Assembly: GCA_963836775.1 (NCBI GenBank)
Contig: CAWIKR010000002.1
Span: 1,984,001 to 2,048,000 of the forward strand
Source of the DNA: DASQPR01 sp963836775
GTDB taxonomy: Bacteria > Actinomycetota > Actinomycetes > Mycobacteriales > Micromonosporaceae
DNA length: 64,000 nucleotides
Direction of reading: 5' to 3'
Below are positions 24,418-32,826 of the stretch, piece by piece. The position numbers and the translations under genes are program-made. Position 1 is the first letter of the stretch; each line of letters opens with the position of its first letter. The notes under the pieces are model-generated. The model did not search any database and had not been told where the DNA came from. It saw nothing but the letters and a program-made list of their open reading frames with translations.

Positions 24418-25629
24418 CTAAGCCGCAGGGAGCGGCACCCGGGACACCGGACAGGACATGCATCGTGGCCCGCCTCGCCCCGACCCCAGCTCCGACCCGG
24501 GGATCCGGATCACCTCGATGCCGGCGCGTTCCAGCTGCGCATTCGTCTCGACGTTGCGCTCGTAAGCGACCGCGACGCGGGGTGCGATGGCCAGCGTGTT
24601 GTTGCCGTCATCCCACTGCTCGCGCTCGGCGGTCACCGGGTCGAGGCCGGTGTCGATGACCCGGAGCTGGTCCAGGCCCATCGCCGCGGCGGCGGCGACC
24701 AGGAACGGCTCGGGTCCGCGGATCGACGGCTCATAACCTTCGCCGTACGCGTCGCCGCCGGTGACGGTGTAAGCGACCAGGGAGTCTGCGACGTTCGGGT
24801 ACATCACCACGGCGTCGACGTCGACCATCGTGCACACGGTGTCGAGGTGCATCGTGGCGCGCTCCTGAGCGATCGGCACCGCCAGCACCGTGTGGGCCAG
24901 TTTGCGCTCGAAGGCACGGCGCGCCAAGCGCTCGGCGCCGGCCGCCGTGGTGCGCTCGCCGACCCCGACGGCGATCACGCCGGGCCCGAGGAGCAGCACG
25001 TCGCCACCTTCGAGATGTTCGAGTCCTGGCTGGTAGAGCAGCGGGGTGCCGGCGAACGTCGGGTGGTAGCGATAGATCGCCTGGGTCAGTGTGGTCTCCC
25101 GGACCCGGGCCGGCATCGCCAGGCTGGTGACGGCGGCGTGATCGGCGACCCACAGGCTGGAGTCGCGGGTGAACAGCAGGTTCGGCAGCGGGTCGATGAC
25201 GAAGTCGTGCCGGTCCATCAGGCCGTAGACCAGGCCGGCGCCGCCCTGGAGTTCTTCGTGTGCGATCCCGGCCATCAACGCGGTGGCGAGATCCGCCGGG
25301 TCGAGCCCGGCCAGATGGTCGGCCACCCGCCGGCGCAGGCTGTCGCCCAGCCGGACGTCGGCCAGGACCGCCTCGCTCAGCTCCTTGCGGGCCGGCTCCA
25401 GCGCCAGGACCTGAGCCAGCAGCTCGGACAGGTAGAGCACGGTGACACCGCGGGACCGCAGCGCATCGGCGAAGATGTCGTGCTCCTCCTGGGCCCGCCC
25501 GACCCAGGGGATGCCATCAAACAGCAGCGAATCGTTATTGCGCGGGGTCAGCCGGGCAAGTTCCGGTCCGGGCCGATGGAGCAGGACCGTCTTCAACTGC
25601 GCGACTTCGCTGTCTACGTAGTGACTCAC
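24418..25629 (-). CDS. arcA: Arginine deiminase
   Basis: A 403-residue cytosolic enzyme that hydrolyses L-arginine to citrulline and ammonia. Family motifs are in order: VLLHRPGPELARLTPRNNDSLLFDGIPWV, LLFTRDSSLWV, GLEHLEGGDVLLL, MHLDTVCTMVDVD and the C-terminal GPRCMSCPV with nucleophile Cys at about residue 390. The GTG at 25629 is chosen because the protein then starts SHYVDSEVAQLKTVL like family members, and a TACGCT element lies six bases upstream. Ornithine carbamoyltransferase, carbamate kinase and an arginine/ornithine antiporter are not present, so it may serve pH control, nitrogen release or arginine breakdown outside a standard ADI operon. Confidence 0.95.
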   Translation of the reverse strand: MSHYVDSEVAQLKTVLLHRPGPELARLTPRNNDSLLFDGIPWVGRAQEEHDIFADALRSRGVTVLYLSELLAQVLALEPARKELSEAVLADVRLGDSLRRRVADHLAGLDPADLATALMAGIAHEELQGGAGLVYGLMDRHDFVIDPLPNLLFTRDSSLWVADHAAVTSLAMPARVRETTLTQAIYRYHPTFAGTPLLYQPGLEHLEGGDVLLLGPGVIAVGVGERTTAAGAERLARRAFERKLAHTVLAVPIAQERATMHLDTVCTMVDVDAVVMYPNVADSLVAYTVTGGDAYGEGYEPSIRGPEPFLVAAAAAMGLDQLRVIDTGLDPVTAEREQWDDGNNTLAIAPRVAVAYERNVETNAQLERAGIEVIRIPGSELGSGRGGPRCMSCPVSRVPLPAA

Positions 25630-25635
25630 CTTCGC

Positions 25636-25641
25636 AGCGTA
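25636..25641 (-). promoter_or_regulatory. -10-like TACGCT for leaderless arcA
   Basis: On the minus strand TACGCT ends six bases before the GTG start of arginine deiminase. Confidence 0.5.
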
Positions 25642-25883
25642 TCCGGGTGCCGGACCGGCACACGGGGCAGAGCAGACAAATCGCTGCCTACCAATATGTG
25701 AGATCGCCGAATCTGCGACGTCGAGCAATCGGGAGAAAGCGGGCAGACATCGACGGGGATGCATGTCGATTCGTGGATGAGCGCGGCATTCATCCCGCCT
25801 CACTCAATCCCGAGCTCTATTTGCGTACTCGTTCGATCACCTACGGTGTTGAAAAGCGGCCCTGAGAACCAGGGAGGCACACA
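25642..25883. other. Divergent intergenic region
   Basis: About 240 bases between arcA and the NERD-like gene. No gene or repeat is seen. It should carry the promoters of both; AGGGAGG at 25871-25877 is the ribosome-binding site of the downstream gene. Confidence 0.5.
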
Positions 25884-26570
25884 ATGACCGGTTTCATGCA
25901 TGCCATCGACGTGTTCGGTCCGCCGGGCACAGATATCGCCCCGTACGTCGATTCTCCGACGCGGCCCACTCTCACCGGGTGGTCGCGTCGTCGTCGTTTG
26001 GAGAAGGAAATGGGCCGCCTGGCTGCGGCCCGCAACAAGACCAAGCACCGGCTGCACCGGCTCGGCGCGGAGTGGCAGCTGATCGACGCCGTCGCCGTCG
26101 GCATCGACATGCCGGATTCGTTCCTCGCCGTCGGTCCGGGCGGCGTCTTCGCGATCACCGTGAAGTCGCACGGCCGGGCCCGGGTCCTGATCTCCGGTGA
26201 CACCGTCCAGATCAAGGGCGGCCGGCCGGCGTACGTGCAGCAAACCCGGGACTTCGCCAAGGCGTTGTCGACATCGTTCACCCGAACGGCTGGTACGCGC
26301 ATACCAGTTACGCCGATCTTGGCCTTCTCCGGATCGGGGTTGCTCAGCTTCTACGGACCGCCAAAAGGTTGCCTGGTCGCGGTTTATCGGGACTTGGACC
26401 ACCTGCTCACTGCGTACGGCCGCCGCATTGCGAACCGCACTGTCGATAAATTGGCATCGATCGCCCGTCATCCGACGACCGTTGTGGACCTACGATCAGA
26501 TCAACTCGTCGCGAGCTACATGTGGCACAGCGCTGATTTGACGGCTGACAAGAGCGCCTCCGGTCGGTAA
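25884..26570 (+). CDS. NERD-like domain protein
   Basis: A 228-residue soluble protein whose middle resembles the nuclease-related NERD domain: a basic segment KTKHRLHRLGAEWQLIDAVAV, then SFLAVGPGGVFAITVKSHGRARV, as in domains where the Asp/Glu-x-Lys core sits after a VGPxGVFxI strand. The expected acidic residue before the lysine is not evident (VKSHG replaces the usual DAKxxxG), so nuclease activity is doubtful. AGGGAGG six bases upstream supports the ATG. The gene appears to stand alone. A related fold without catalysis is the most cautious reading. Confidence 0.6.
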   Translation: MTGFMHAIDVFGPPGTDIAPYVDSPTRPTLTGWSRRRRLEKEMGRLAAARNKTKHRLHRLGAEWQLIDAVAVGIDMPDSFLAVGPGGVFAITVKSHGRARVLISGDTVQIKGGRPAYVQQTRDFAKALSTSFTRTAGTRIPVTPILAFSGSGLLSFYGPPKGCLVAVYRDLDHLLTAYGRRIANRTVDKLASIARHPTTVVDLRSDQLVASYMWHSADLTADKSASGR

Positions 26571-26621
26571 CGTCGCGAGGAGTCACCGGCACGCGACAAG
26601 CCGTGAACGATCGGAGGCACC

Positions 26622-27083
26622 GTGGCTCACGTCGAGCTGTCCCTGTCGGAGCCCATCTCAGGCGCTCTCGATCCGGATCAGGGCAGCCACGGGGAGCGGT
26701 TCGCCTCGGTGGATCAGTGGTCGGCAGCGACTCGGATCGCCACCGAGCCCTGCCTGGTGATCGACAATCTGGCGACGATCGCGGCGGTGTCTCGGACCGC
26801 GTGCTCGTTGCTGGGATTTCCGGCCCCCAGCGAAGTGATCGGTTGCTATCTCTGCTCCGAAGAGCTGCTGGCGCTGGTTGATTTCACACCAGCGTCAGCT
26901 GCTTTGTCAGCCGCCGACATGGAGAAGATCCCGCCGATGCTGGCGCTTCACTCGGGCCGGCTGGCTCGAGGCCTGATGCGCGTCCGGTCCGGCGCCGACG
27001 TGGTCACGATGGACGCGATTGCCACGCCGCTGTGGGGGCTCAACAAGGTCGTCGGCTCGCTCACGTTCTTCAGCCTGGTCTGA
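26622..27083 (+). CDS. Small PAS-like domain protein
   Basis: A 153-residue soluble protein. Residues about 45-150 look like one PAS fold (PCLVIDNLATIAAVSRTACSLLGFPAPSEVIGCYL, ending in VVTMDAIATPLWGLNKVVGSLTFF), with no kinase, cyclase or DNA-binding domain attached. GGAGG at 26613-26617 supports the GTG start. Stand-alone PAS proteins act as ligand or redox sensors for partners in trans; two cysteines (about residues 67 and 84) could matter. The partner is unknown, and the assignment rests on pattern only. Confidence 0.6.
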   Translation: MAHVELSLSEPISGALDPDQGSHGERFASVDQWSAATRIATEPCLVIDNLATIAAVSRTACSLLGFPAPSEVIGCYLCSEELLALVDFTPASAALSAADMEKIPPMLALHSGRLARGLMRVRSGADVVTMDAIATPLWGLNKVVGSLTFFSLV

Positions 27084-27177
27084 GCCGCGGTCCGGCCACG
27101 GATGAATGGCCGCCGAAGCGAGCAACCTGATCCAACCGAGCAGCGCGGCCTGGACCAGGTCCGGGCCGCGTCTCGCC

Positions 27178-27183
27178 TACGCT
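27178..27183 (+). promoter_or_regulatory. -10-like TACGCT for leaderless pheA
   Basis: TACGCT ends seven bases before the ATG at 27191, the same hexamer as at arcA. Confidence 0.5.
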
Positions 27184-27190
27184 GACGTCC

Positions 27191-28141
27191 ATGCCCGGAG
27201 TTCCACCGACCCGCTTCGTCTATCTCGGTCCCGAAGGCACCTTCGCCGAGCAGGCGCTGCGCACCATCCCCGCGGCCGAGCGCGGCACTCGCACGCCGGC
27301 CCGCAGCGTGCCCGAGGCCTGCGAGGCGGTCCGTGCCGGCGATGCCGATGCCGCGCTGGTGCCGCTGGAGAACTCGGTCGGCGGTCAGGTCGGGGTCACG
27401 CTAGACGAACTGGCCGAGGGCGCGCCCCTGGTGATCACCCGGGAAGTCGTGCTGCCGGTGAACTTCGTGCTGGCCACCCGAGCCGGTGTCAAGGCCGACG
27501 ACATCACCTCGGTGGCGGCCCATCCGCAGGCCTCGGCGCAATGCCGCCGGTGGCTGGCCGACCATCTTCCCGATGCCGTCGTCATCGACGTGCTGTCCAA
27601 CGGCGCCGCTGCGGCGGCCGTGGCCGACGGGCTCTACCCGGCCGCGATCTGCGCTCCGATCGGTGCCGCTCGGCATCGGCTCAGCCTCCTCGCCGAACAG
27701 ATTGGCGACCATCCGGACGCCGTGACCAGATTTGCCCTGGTCAGCCGTCCCGGGCCGCCACCGATGCCGACCGGCGACGACGTGACCGCGCTCGCCGTCT
27801 ACATCGCTCACGATCGGGTCGGCGCGCTGCTCGCGGTGCTCACCGAATTGGCAGTACGCGGCGTCAACCTGACCCGCATCGAGTCGCGCCCCACCGGCGA
27901 GCGGCTCGGCCGTTACGTCTTCTTCCTGAACTGCACCGGACACGTCGCCGACGTACGCCTCGGCGAGGCGATGCGGGGACTCCGCCGGATCTGCGCCGAT
28001 GTCCGCTACCTCGGCTCCTACCCGCGGGTGGACCTGGACGCGGACCCGCCGCCGTCGCTGTCGCCGCCGGGCACCTCGGACGCCGACTTCGCTGACGCCG
28101 ATGCCTGGTTGGCCCGCATCCGTGGCGGCGACCCGGCGTGA
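27191..28141 (+). CDS. pheA: Prephenate dehydratase
   Basis: A 316-residue monofunctional enzyme converting prephenate to phenylpyruvate in phenylalanine synthesis. The catalytic domain (about 1-185) begins FVYLGPEGTFAEQAL, contains PLENSVGGQVGVTLDEL and DHPDAVTRFALVSR (the TRF motif). The C-terminal ACT domain (about 200-280) has VLTELAVRGVNLTRIESRPTGERLGRYVFFLN, the phenylalanine-binding ESRP element for feedback inhibition. A short Pro/Asp-rich tail follows. No chorismate mutase domain is fused, as usual in actinobacteria. Confidence 0.96.
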   Translation: MPGVPPTRFVYLGPEGTFAEQALRTIPAAERGTRTPARSVPEACEAVRAGDADAALVPLENSVGGQVGVTLDELAEGAPLVITREVVLPVNFVLATRAGVKADDITSVAAHPQASAQCRRWLADHLPDAVVIDVLSNGAAAAAVADGLYPAAICAPIGAARHRLSLLAEQIGDHPDAVTRFALVSRPGPPPMPTGDDVTALAVYIAHDRVGALLAVLTELAVRGVNLTRIESRPTGERLGRYVFFLNCTGHVADVRLGEAMRGLRRICADVRYLGSYPRVDLDADPPPSLSPPGTSDADFADADAWLARIRGGDPA

Positions 28142-28204
28142 CCGCCCGCTGTGGACGCCGCGCGCCGAGCGCGTAACCATCCCAACGGGGTGCCCGGATC
28201 GACG

Positions 28205-28210
28205 TAGGCT
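28205..28210 (+). promoter_or_regulatory. -10-like TAGGCT for leaderless oxidoreductase
   Basis: TAGGCT ends seven bases before the ATG at 28218 and settles that start. Confidence 0.5.
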
Positions 28211-28217
28211 GGCGCGC

Positions 28218-28871
28218 ATGAAGATCGGCATTCTCGGCACCGGAACCGTGGCGCAGGCGCTCGGCACCAAGCTCGCGCATGTCGGTCACGAGGTGCGGCT
28301 GGGATCCCGGGATGCGCAGAATCCGAAAGCCGCGGCGTGGTCGGCGCATGCTCCCCTGGCCAGTCACGGCACCTTCGCCGATGCCGCCGCGCACGGCGCG
28401 ATCCTGATCAACGCGACCAACGGGCTGGCAACGATGGACGTGCTCGCGGCCGCCGGCTCCGACAACATGGCCGGCAAGGTGCTCATCGACGCGTCCAACC
28501 CGATCGACTTCTCCAGCGGCGATGCGTTGCCGGTGCTGCGTCCCGGCAACGGCGACAGCCTGGCCGAGATGATCCAGCGGACCTACCCGCGTACGCCGGT
28601 GGTCAAGGCCTTGAACACCGTCAACGCCGAGCTGATGGTCAACCCCAGCGCCGTCGCCGGAGAACATCTGCTGTTCATGGCCGGTGACGACGAGCGGGCA
28701 AAGTCACTGGCGCTGGATCTTCTGGGTGAACTCGGCTGGCCGGCGGATCGGGTGATGGATCTCGGCGGACTCGTCGCGGCCCGCGGCCTGGAGGCATATG
28801 TGCTGCTCTGGGTGGCCGTGATGCGGACCAAGGGCACCTCGCTGTTCAATGTCAGCCTGACCGCAAACTGA
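28218..28871 (+). CDS. NADPH-dependent F420 reductase-like oxidoreductase
   Basis: A 217-residue Rossmann protein starting MKIGILGTGTVAQALGTKLAHVGHEVRLGSRD: GTGTVA is the dinucleotide loop and SRD gives the 2'-phosphate contact typical of NADP(H) specificity. Downstream blocks (LINATNG, VLIDASNPIDF, VVKALNTVNAELM, LLGELGWPADRVMDLGGLVAARGLEAY) are those of the F420H2:NADP+ oxidoreductase/YrpC-like group, in which only some members truly use F420. F420 use fits an actinobacterium, but cannot be proved here. It lies between pheA and a membrane protein gene. Confidence 0.82.
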   Translation: MKIGILGTGTVAQALGTKLAHVGHEVRLGSRDAQNPKAAAWSAHAPLASHGTFADAAAHGAILINATNGLATMDVLAAAGSDNMAGKVLIDASNPIDFSSGDALPVLRPGNGDSLAEMIQRTYPRTPVVKALNTVNAELMVNPSAVAGEHLLFMAGDDERAKSLALDLLGELGWPADRVMDLGGLVAARGLEAYVLLWVAVMRTKGTSLFNVSLTAN

Positions 28872-28904
28872 CAAAACCCGTCGTGTCTATGCCATGATTC
28901 GCCG

Positions 28905-29747
28905 ATGAGCAGCGTGGAATGGGGGGCGTCGAGCGAGCTGACGACCGGCGGCGAGCGCCGGCCGAACCGGCTCGCGCACGGCGTGGCCGGCCGTCTCAGC
29001 CGAATCTCCGATGTCCGGGCGCGGCGGATCGCCGCATTCAGTCTGCTGGCGACATACGTCCTCGTCGTCGTCGCACAGTGGCTGCCGTGGTTCAGCATCA
29101 AGGCGACCGGAGCGTCCGACGGATTCGACCTCCCCGGCAGCGGCAGCGAGCATCACGTGGGTGCTATCGCCGCGCTGAACAGCCTCTCTGAGCCGTACTA
29201 CCTGGGCTGGACATTGATCGCGGTGGTTGCCGCGGCGGCCGTCTTCGGCAGCCGGCGGATCCGCCGGACCGCTGCCGGGGTTGCCGGCGGCGCGATCGTC
29301 GGCCAGACGATCGTCGTGCTCGCCGCGTGGCACGACAACGGGGTGGGTTTGTTCCGCTCGATCCTCGGCGACGAGGGCGGTGTGCAGGGGCACCGCGAAA
29401 TCGGCATCTACCTGTGTGTCCTGGCACTAGTTCTGGCGTCCGCCTCGATGGTGGTCGCGGTCCGCGGCAAAGTCCTGCCGTCGATCACGGATGACGCCGA
29501 TACGGACAGCGTTCCGGTGGACCCGGCCGCCGCGTCAACGGCCCCCGTCGCACCGGACCGGTCGCCGGCCGAGGAGGCCTTCGAGCCCCGCCGTCCGCGG
29601 CTGGGCGCGCCGGTGGTGGAGAGTGCCGAGGCGCTCGGCGACGAGGCTTACGACGACTTCACACCGCCGCCAGTGGCGAATGGCCGGCACGAGACGTCGG
29701 ATCATTCGATCTTCATGCGGCCGCGGAGCGCCGACACGCACCGGTGA
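28905..29747 (+). CDS. Hypothetical membrane protein with four predicted helices
   Basis: A 280-residue protein with no recognised domain. Hydrophobic segments lie at about residues 44-62, 103-122, 128-147 and 165-185. The first extracytoplasmic loop (about 63-100) is polar, and the C-terminal ~90 residues are an acidic, Pro/Ala-rich cytoplasmic tail. A CATGAT hexamer ends six bases before the ATG, consistent with a leaderless message. It sits just upstream of serS in the same direction. No function is suggested. Confidence 0.7.
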   Translation: MSSVEWGASSELTTGGERRPNRLAHGVAGRLSRISDVRARRIAAFSLLATYVLVVVAQWLPWFSIKATGASDGFDLPGSGSEHHVGAIAALNSLSEPYYLGWTLIAVVAAAAVFGSRRIRRTAAGVAGGAIVGQTIVVLAAWHDNGVGLFRSILGDEGGVQGHREIGIYLCVLALVLASASMVVAVRGKVLPSITDDADTDSVPVDPAAASTAPVAPDRSPAEEAFEPRRPRLGAPVVESAEALGDEAYDDFTPPPVANGRHETSDHSIFMRPRSADTHR

Positions 29748-29819
29748 CCACACGGCATCGCCGGGCGGAGGCGCAGTGCCAACGCGGGATACTCCGGTGA
29801 ACCAATCCGGGCGAACCGG

Positions 29820-29825
29820 TACTCT
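29820..29825 (+). promoter_or_regulatory. -10-like TACTCT for leaderless serS
   Basis: TACTCT ends eight bases before the GTG start at 29834. Confidence 0.5.
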
Positions 29826-29833
29826 CACCATTC

Positions 29834-31096
29834 GTGATTGACCTGCGCCTGCTGAGAGAAGATCCGGATCGCCTTCGGGCCAGCCAGCGTGCCCGGCGGG
29901 AGTCCGAGAGTGCCGTTGACGACCTGCTCGCGGCCGATGAGGCGCGCCGATCCGCGGTCGCCGACTTCGAAGCGAAACGGGCCGAGCAGAAGCAGCTGGG
30001 CAAGCTCATGCCGGCCGCCCGGGGCGACGAGCGGGACTCGCTGCTGGTGCGTACCAAGGAATTGTCGGCGGAGGTCAAGAGCGCCGAAGCCGCGGTGACC
30101 GAGGCGGAGGCCGCGTTGCGGGCCGCCCAGTTCGCGGTGTCGAACGTTGTCGCGGACGGAGTCCCCCCGGGTGGTGAGGACGACTTCGTGACGCTGCGCG
30201 AGGTCGGCACGATTCCGGCCCTCGAAGAGCCGAAGGACCACGTCGAGCTGGGTGAGCTGCTCGGCGCCATCGACATCGAGCGGGGCGCCAAGATCTCCGG
30301 AAGCCGGTTCTACTTCCTCAAGGGCCAGGGCGCGCTGCTCCAGCTGGGGCTGCTGCAGATGGCGATGGCGCAGGCGGTCAATGCCGGGTTCACGGCGATG
30401 ATCACGCCGGTGCTGGTTAAGCCGGAGACCATGGAGGGCACCGGCTACCTCGGCGAGCACGCCTCGGAGGTCTACCGCCTCGAAGCCGATGACCTGTTCC
30501 TGGTCGGCACCAGCGAGGTGGCCCTGGCGGGCTATCACAGCAACGAGATCTTGAGCCTCGACGAGCCGCTGCGCTACGCCGGCTGGTCGTCGTGCTTCCG
30601 GCGCGAGGCCGGCAGCTACGGCAAGGATGTCCGCGGCATCCTGCGGGTGCACCAGTTCGACAAGGTCGAGATGTTCTCCTACTGCCGCCCAGAGGAGGCC
30701 GCCGACGAGCACCTGCGGCTGCTGGCCTGGGAAGAGGAGATGCTCGGCAAGCTCGAGCTGCCCTACCGGGTGATCGACGTGGCGGCCGGCGACCTCGGCT
30801 CGTCGGCGGCTCGCAAGTACGACTGCGAGGCGTGGATCCCATCGCAGCAGCGCTACCGCGAGCTCAGCTCGACCTCGAACTGCACCACATTCCAGGCCCG
30901 CCGGCTCAACGTGCGGTATCGCGACGCGGACGGCAAGTCGCAGACCGCCGCGACGCTGAACGGCACCCTGGCGACGACCCGGTGGCTGATCGCGATCTTG
31001 GAAAACCACCAGCAACCGGACGGATCGGTACGCGTACCGGCCGCGCTCCGGCCCTTCCTCGGTGGTCGTGAGCTGCTCGAACCTTCGTCTCGCTGA
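29834..31096 (+). CDS. serS: Serine-tRNA ligase
   Basis: A 420-residue class II aminoacyl-tRNA synthetase that charges tRNA-Ser (and tRNA-Sec where present). The N-terminal coiled-coil arm that clamps the tRNA (about 1-110) begins MIDLRLLREDPDRLRASQ. The catalytic domain has motif 1 around FTAMITPVLVKPETM, the serine-site loop LVGTSEVALAGYHS, motif 2 CFRREAGSYGKDVRG and motif 3 LNGTLATTRWLIAILE. Length and order are typical. It is essential, and part of the common pheA/serS/HAD neighbourhood of actinobacteria. Confidence 0.97.
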   Translation: MIDLRLLREDPDRLRASQRARRESESAVDDLLAADEARRSAVADFEAKRAEQKQLGKLMPAARGDERDSLLVRTKELSAEVKSAEAAVTEAEAALRAAQFAVSNVVADGVPPGGEDDFVTLREVGTIPALEEPKDHVELGELLGAIDIERGAKISGSRFYFLKGQGALLQLGLLQMAMAQAVNAGFTAMITPVLVKPETMEGTGYLGEHASEVYRLEADDLFLVGTSEVALAGYHSNEILSLDEPLRYAGWSSCFRREAGSYGKDVRGILRVHQFDKVEMFSYCRPEEAADEHLRLLAWEEEMLGKLELPYRVIDVAAGDLGSSAARKYDCEAWIPSQQRYRELSSTSNCTTFQARRLNVRYRDADGKSQTAATLNGTLATTRWLIAILENHQQPDGSVRVPAALRPFLGGRELLEPSSR

Positions 31097-31215
31097 CGGC
31101 TTCTGTTGGTCACTTAGCCTCCCGGGATTGGCGGTGTCGGAGTAGCGTTGCTGCTCCATCGTCGACGGGTGACGAGGAGTCGACCATGGGATGCCGCGAG
31201 ATGAAGGAGGCAAAC

Positions 31216-32055
31216 GTGGCGATTCGTGCCGAACTGCCGAAGTTGGTCGCGACCGACCTCGACGGGACGATCGTCCGATCTGACGACACCGTTTCCGCCC
31301 GGACAGCGGCCGCGTTCGAGTATCTGCGCGAGCGGGGCATCCCAATCGTGGGTGTCACCGGTCGCGGCCCCCGGTTGCTGGATCTGACCCGGGCCGACCT
31401 GCCCAGCGCGTCATTCCTGGTGCTCGGGCAGGGTGCGCGGGTGCTGGACATGACCACGCCGGAACCGACCGTGCTGTTTACCGACTCGATGCCCGGAGCC
31501 GTCGTACGCGCGGTCATCGAGGCTGTTGAGGCGGTGGCCGGCCCGGTGACCGTGCTGGCCGAGCCGCTGGACGCGGAGGACAGTCACCTCGTGGGCGAGG
31601 TGCACCCGTCGTGGCGGTTCCAGAACGCGGTCCGTCGCTGTGCCCGGGCCGAGGCCCTGGACCGCCATGTGGTCAAGGGATTCCTGCACTCGGACACGCT
31701 GACGGCGGACGAGTTGCTGGAGGCCGCGCGGGCCGTGATCCCGGTCGGACTGGTCGAGCTCACCCAGGCCGGACTCGGTTACGTCGAGGTGTGCCCGCCG
31801 GGCGTCACCAAGGCGACCGGGCTCGCGGTGGTCGCCGCCCAGCTGGGCATCGCGCCCGACGACGTCCTGGTCTTCGGCGACATGCCGAACGACCTGTCGA
31901 TGTTCGCCTGGGCCGGCTGGCGCCGCGTCGCGGTGGCCAACGCGCACCCATTGCTGCGCGCGGCGGCGGACGAGGTGACTCTGTCCAACGACGACGACGG
32001 TGTCGCCGTTTATCTGGAGCGGATGTTCACGGCGGGCCTCCCGGCTGCCGCGTAA
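31216..32055 (+). CDS. HAD-superfamily hydrolase, Cof/IIB type
   Basis: A 279-residue phosphatase-like protein. HAD motif I is VATDLDGTIVRSDD, motif II the T of GVTGRG, and the C-terminal motifs III/IV are KATGLAVV (Lys) and VLVFGDMPNDLSMFAWAG (GDxxND). A type-IIB cap lies between. AAGGAGG at 31204-31210 sits ideally for the GTG at 31216, so I prefer it to the ATG at 31186. Substrates of this group are sugar phosphates or nucleotides; here unknown. The position after serS is conserved in related bacteria by general knowledge. Confidence 0.9.
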   Translation: MAIRAELPKLVATDLDGTIVRSDDTVSARTAAAFEYLRERGIPIVGVTGRGPRLLDLTRADLPSASFLVLGQGARVLDMTTPEPTVLFTDSMPGAVVRAVIEAVEAVAGPVTVLAEPLDAEDSHLVGEVHPSWRFQNAVRRCARAEALDRHVVKGFLHSDTLTADELLEAARAVIPVGLVELTQAGLGYVEVCPPGVTKATGLAVVAAQLGIAPDDVLVFGDMPNDLSMFAWAGWRRVAVANAHPLLRAAADEVTLSNDDDGVAVYLERMFTAGLPAAA

Positions 32056-32060
32056 TCCGC

Positions 32061-32089
32061 TCGTGGCGGCCGATCGTCGGCGGCCACGA
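32061..32089. terminator. Hairpin between convergent genes
   Basis: TCGTGGC and GCCACGA pair, then one G-G mismatch, then GCCGA with TCGGC around a TCG loop. A second inverted pair, AAGCGCG at 32092-32098 with CGCGCTT at 32150-32156, follows. Together they could stop transcription from both sides. Confidence 0.6.
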
Positions 32090-32183
32090 ACAAGCGCGAG
32101 ATCCAGTGCGTCCGTCGCGGTGTTTCGCCATGGGGAGCGCCCTAGATCCCGCGCTTGATATGTCTCGAGGTCGAGTCGACCGG

Positions 32184-32750
32184 CTAGAGGTATTGGCCGG
32201 TGCCGGTGGTGTTCTCGCCCGGCGCGTGCGGCGGCGTCAGGCCCGGCATCGCCTGGCCCATCGGGAGTGCCGGGCGGCCACGCATCTGCTCGAGCTGGAT
32301 CCGCGCCGCCATTTGCTGCGCGACCAATGCCGCCTGGATGCCGTGAAACAGCCCTTCCAACCATCCGACCAGCTGCGCCTGGGCAATCCGCAGCTCGGCT
32401 TCGCTGGGCACATGCCCGGGCTCGAACGGAAGCGACAACCGCTCGAGTTCATCGACGAGTTCCGGCGCCAGACCGTCTTCCAGTTCCTCGATCGAGCGGC
32501 GGTGGATTTCGGTGAGGCGCTGGCGGCCGGCCTCGTCCAGCGGCGACGCCCGGACCTCTTCCAGCAGCTGCTTGATCATGCTGCCGATCCGCATGACCTT
32601 CGCCGGGTGTTCGACGAGCTGCGACGGATCCTCGCGGGCGTCCGGTTCCTCCGCCGCCACTGGCATTGTGCCGACCGGCCGACCGTCCGGGCCGACCACG
32701 ACAATGGTGCGGGCGGCGCCGCCTTCGTTCGGTTGGGTCTCCTCGCTCAT
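32184..32750 (-). CDS. bpa: Bacterial proteasome activator Bpa/PafE (DUF2587)
   Basis: A 188-residue soluble protein that forms a ring and opens the 20S proteasome gate independently of ATP and pupylation. The helical core is clear (KVMRIGSMIKQLLEEVRASPLD, HRRSIEELEDGLAPELVDEL, LVGWLEGLFHGIQAALVAQQM) and the C-terminus ends TGTGQYL; the terminal GQYL is the proteasome-docking motif described for the mycobacterial protein. GGAGG eight bases upstream of the ATG at 32750 supports the start; longer reading runs into the crotonase gene. Proteasome core and Pup genes are not in the window, so it acts in trans. Confidence 0.93.
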   Translation of the reverse strand: MSEETQPNEGGAARTIVVVGPDGRPVGTMPVAAEEPDAREDPSQLVEHPAKVMRIGSMIKQLLEEVRASPLDEAGRQRLTEIHRRSIEELEDGLAPELVDELERLSLPFEPGHVPSEAELRIAQAQLVGWLEGLFHGIQAALVAQQMAARIQLEQMRGRPALPMGQAMPGLTPPHAPGENTTGTGQYL

Positions 32751-32826
32751 CCCGCCATCCTCCACCATCCGGTCACGGTCCCTGCGGGGACCGGGCGATT
32801 GGTGGCCGGGGTGATGTGGTCGGGGG

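Noticed and set aside
31097..31215. A tRNA gene near serS
   Set aside because: No cloverleaf or TTCRA-type T-loop could be drawn in this gap or elsewhere in the window.
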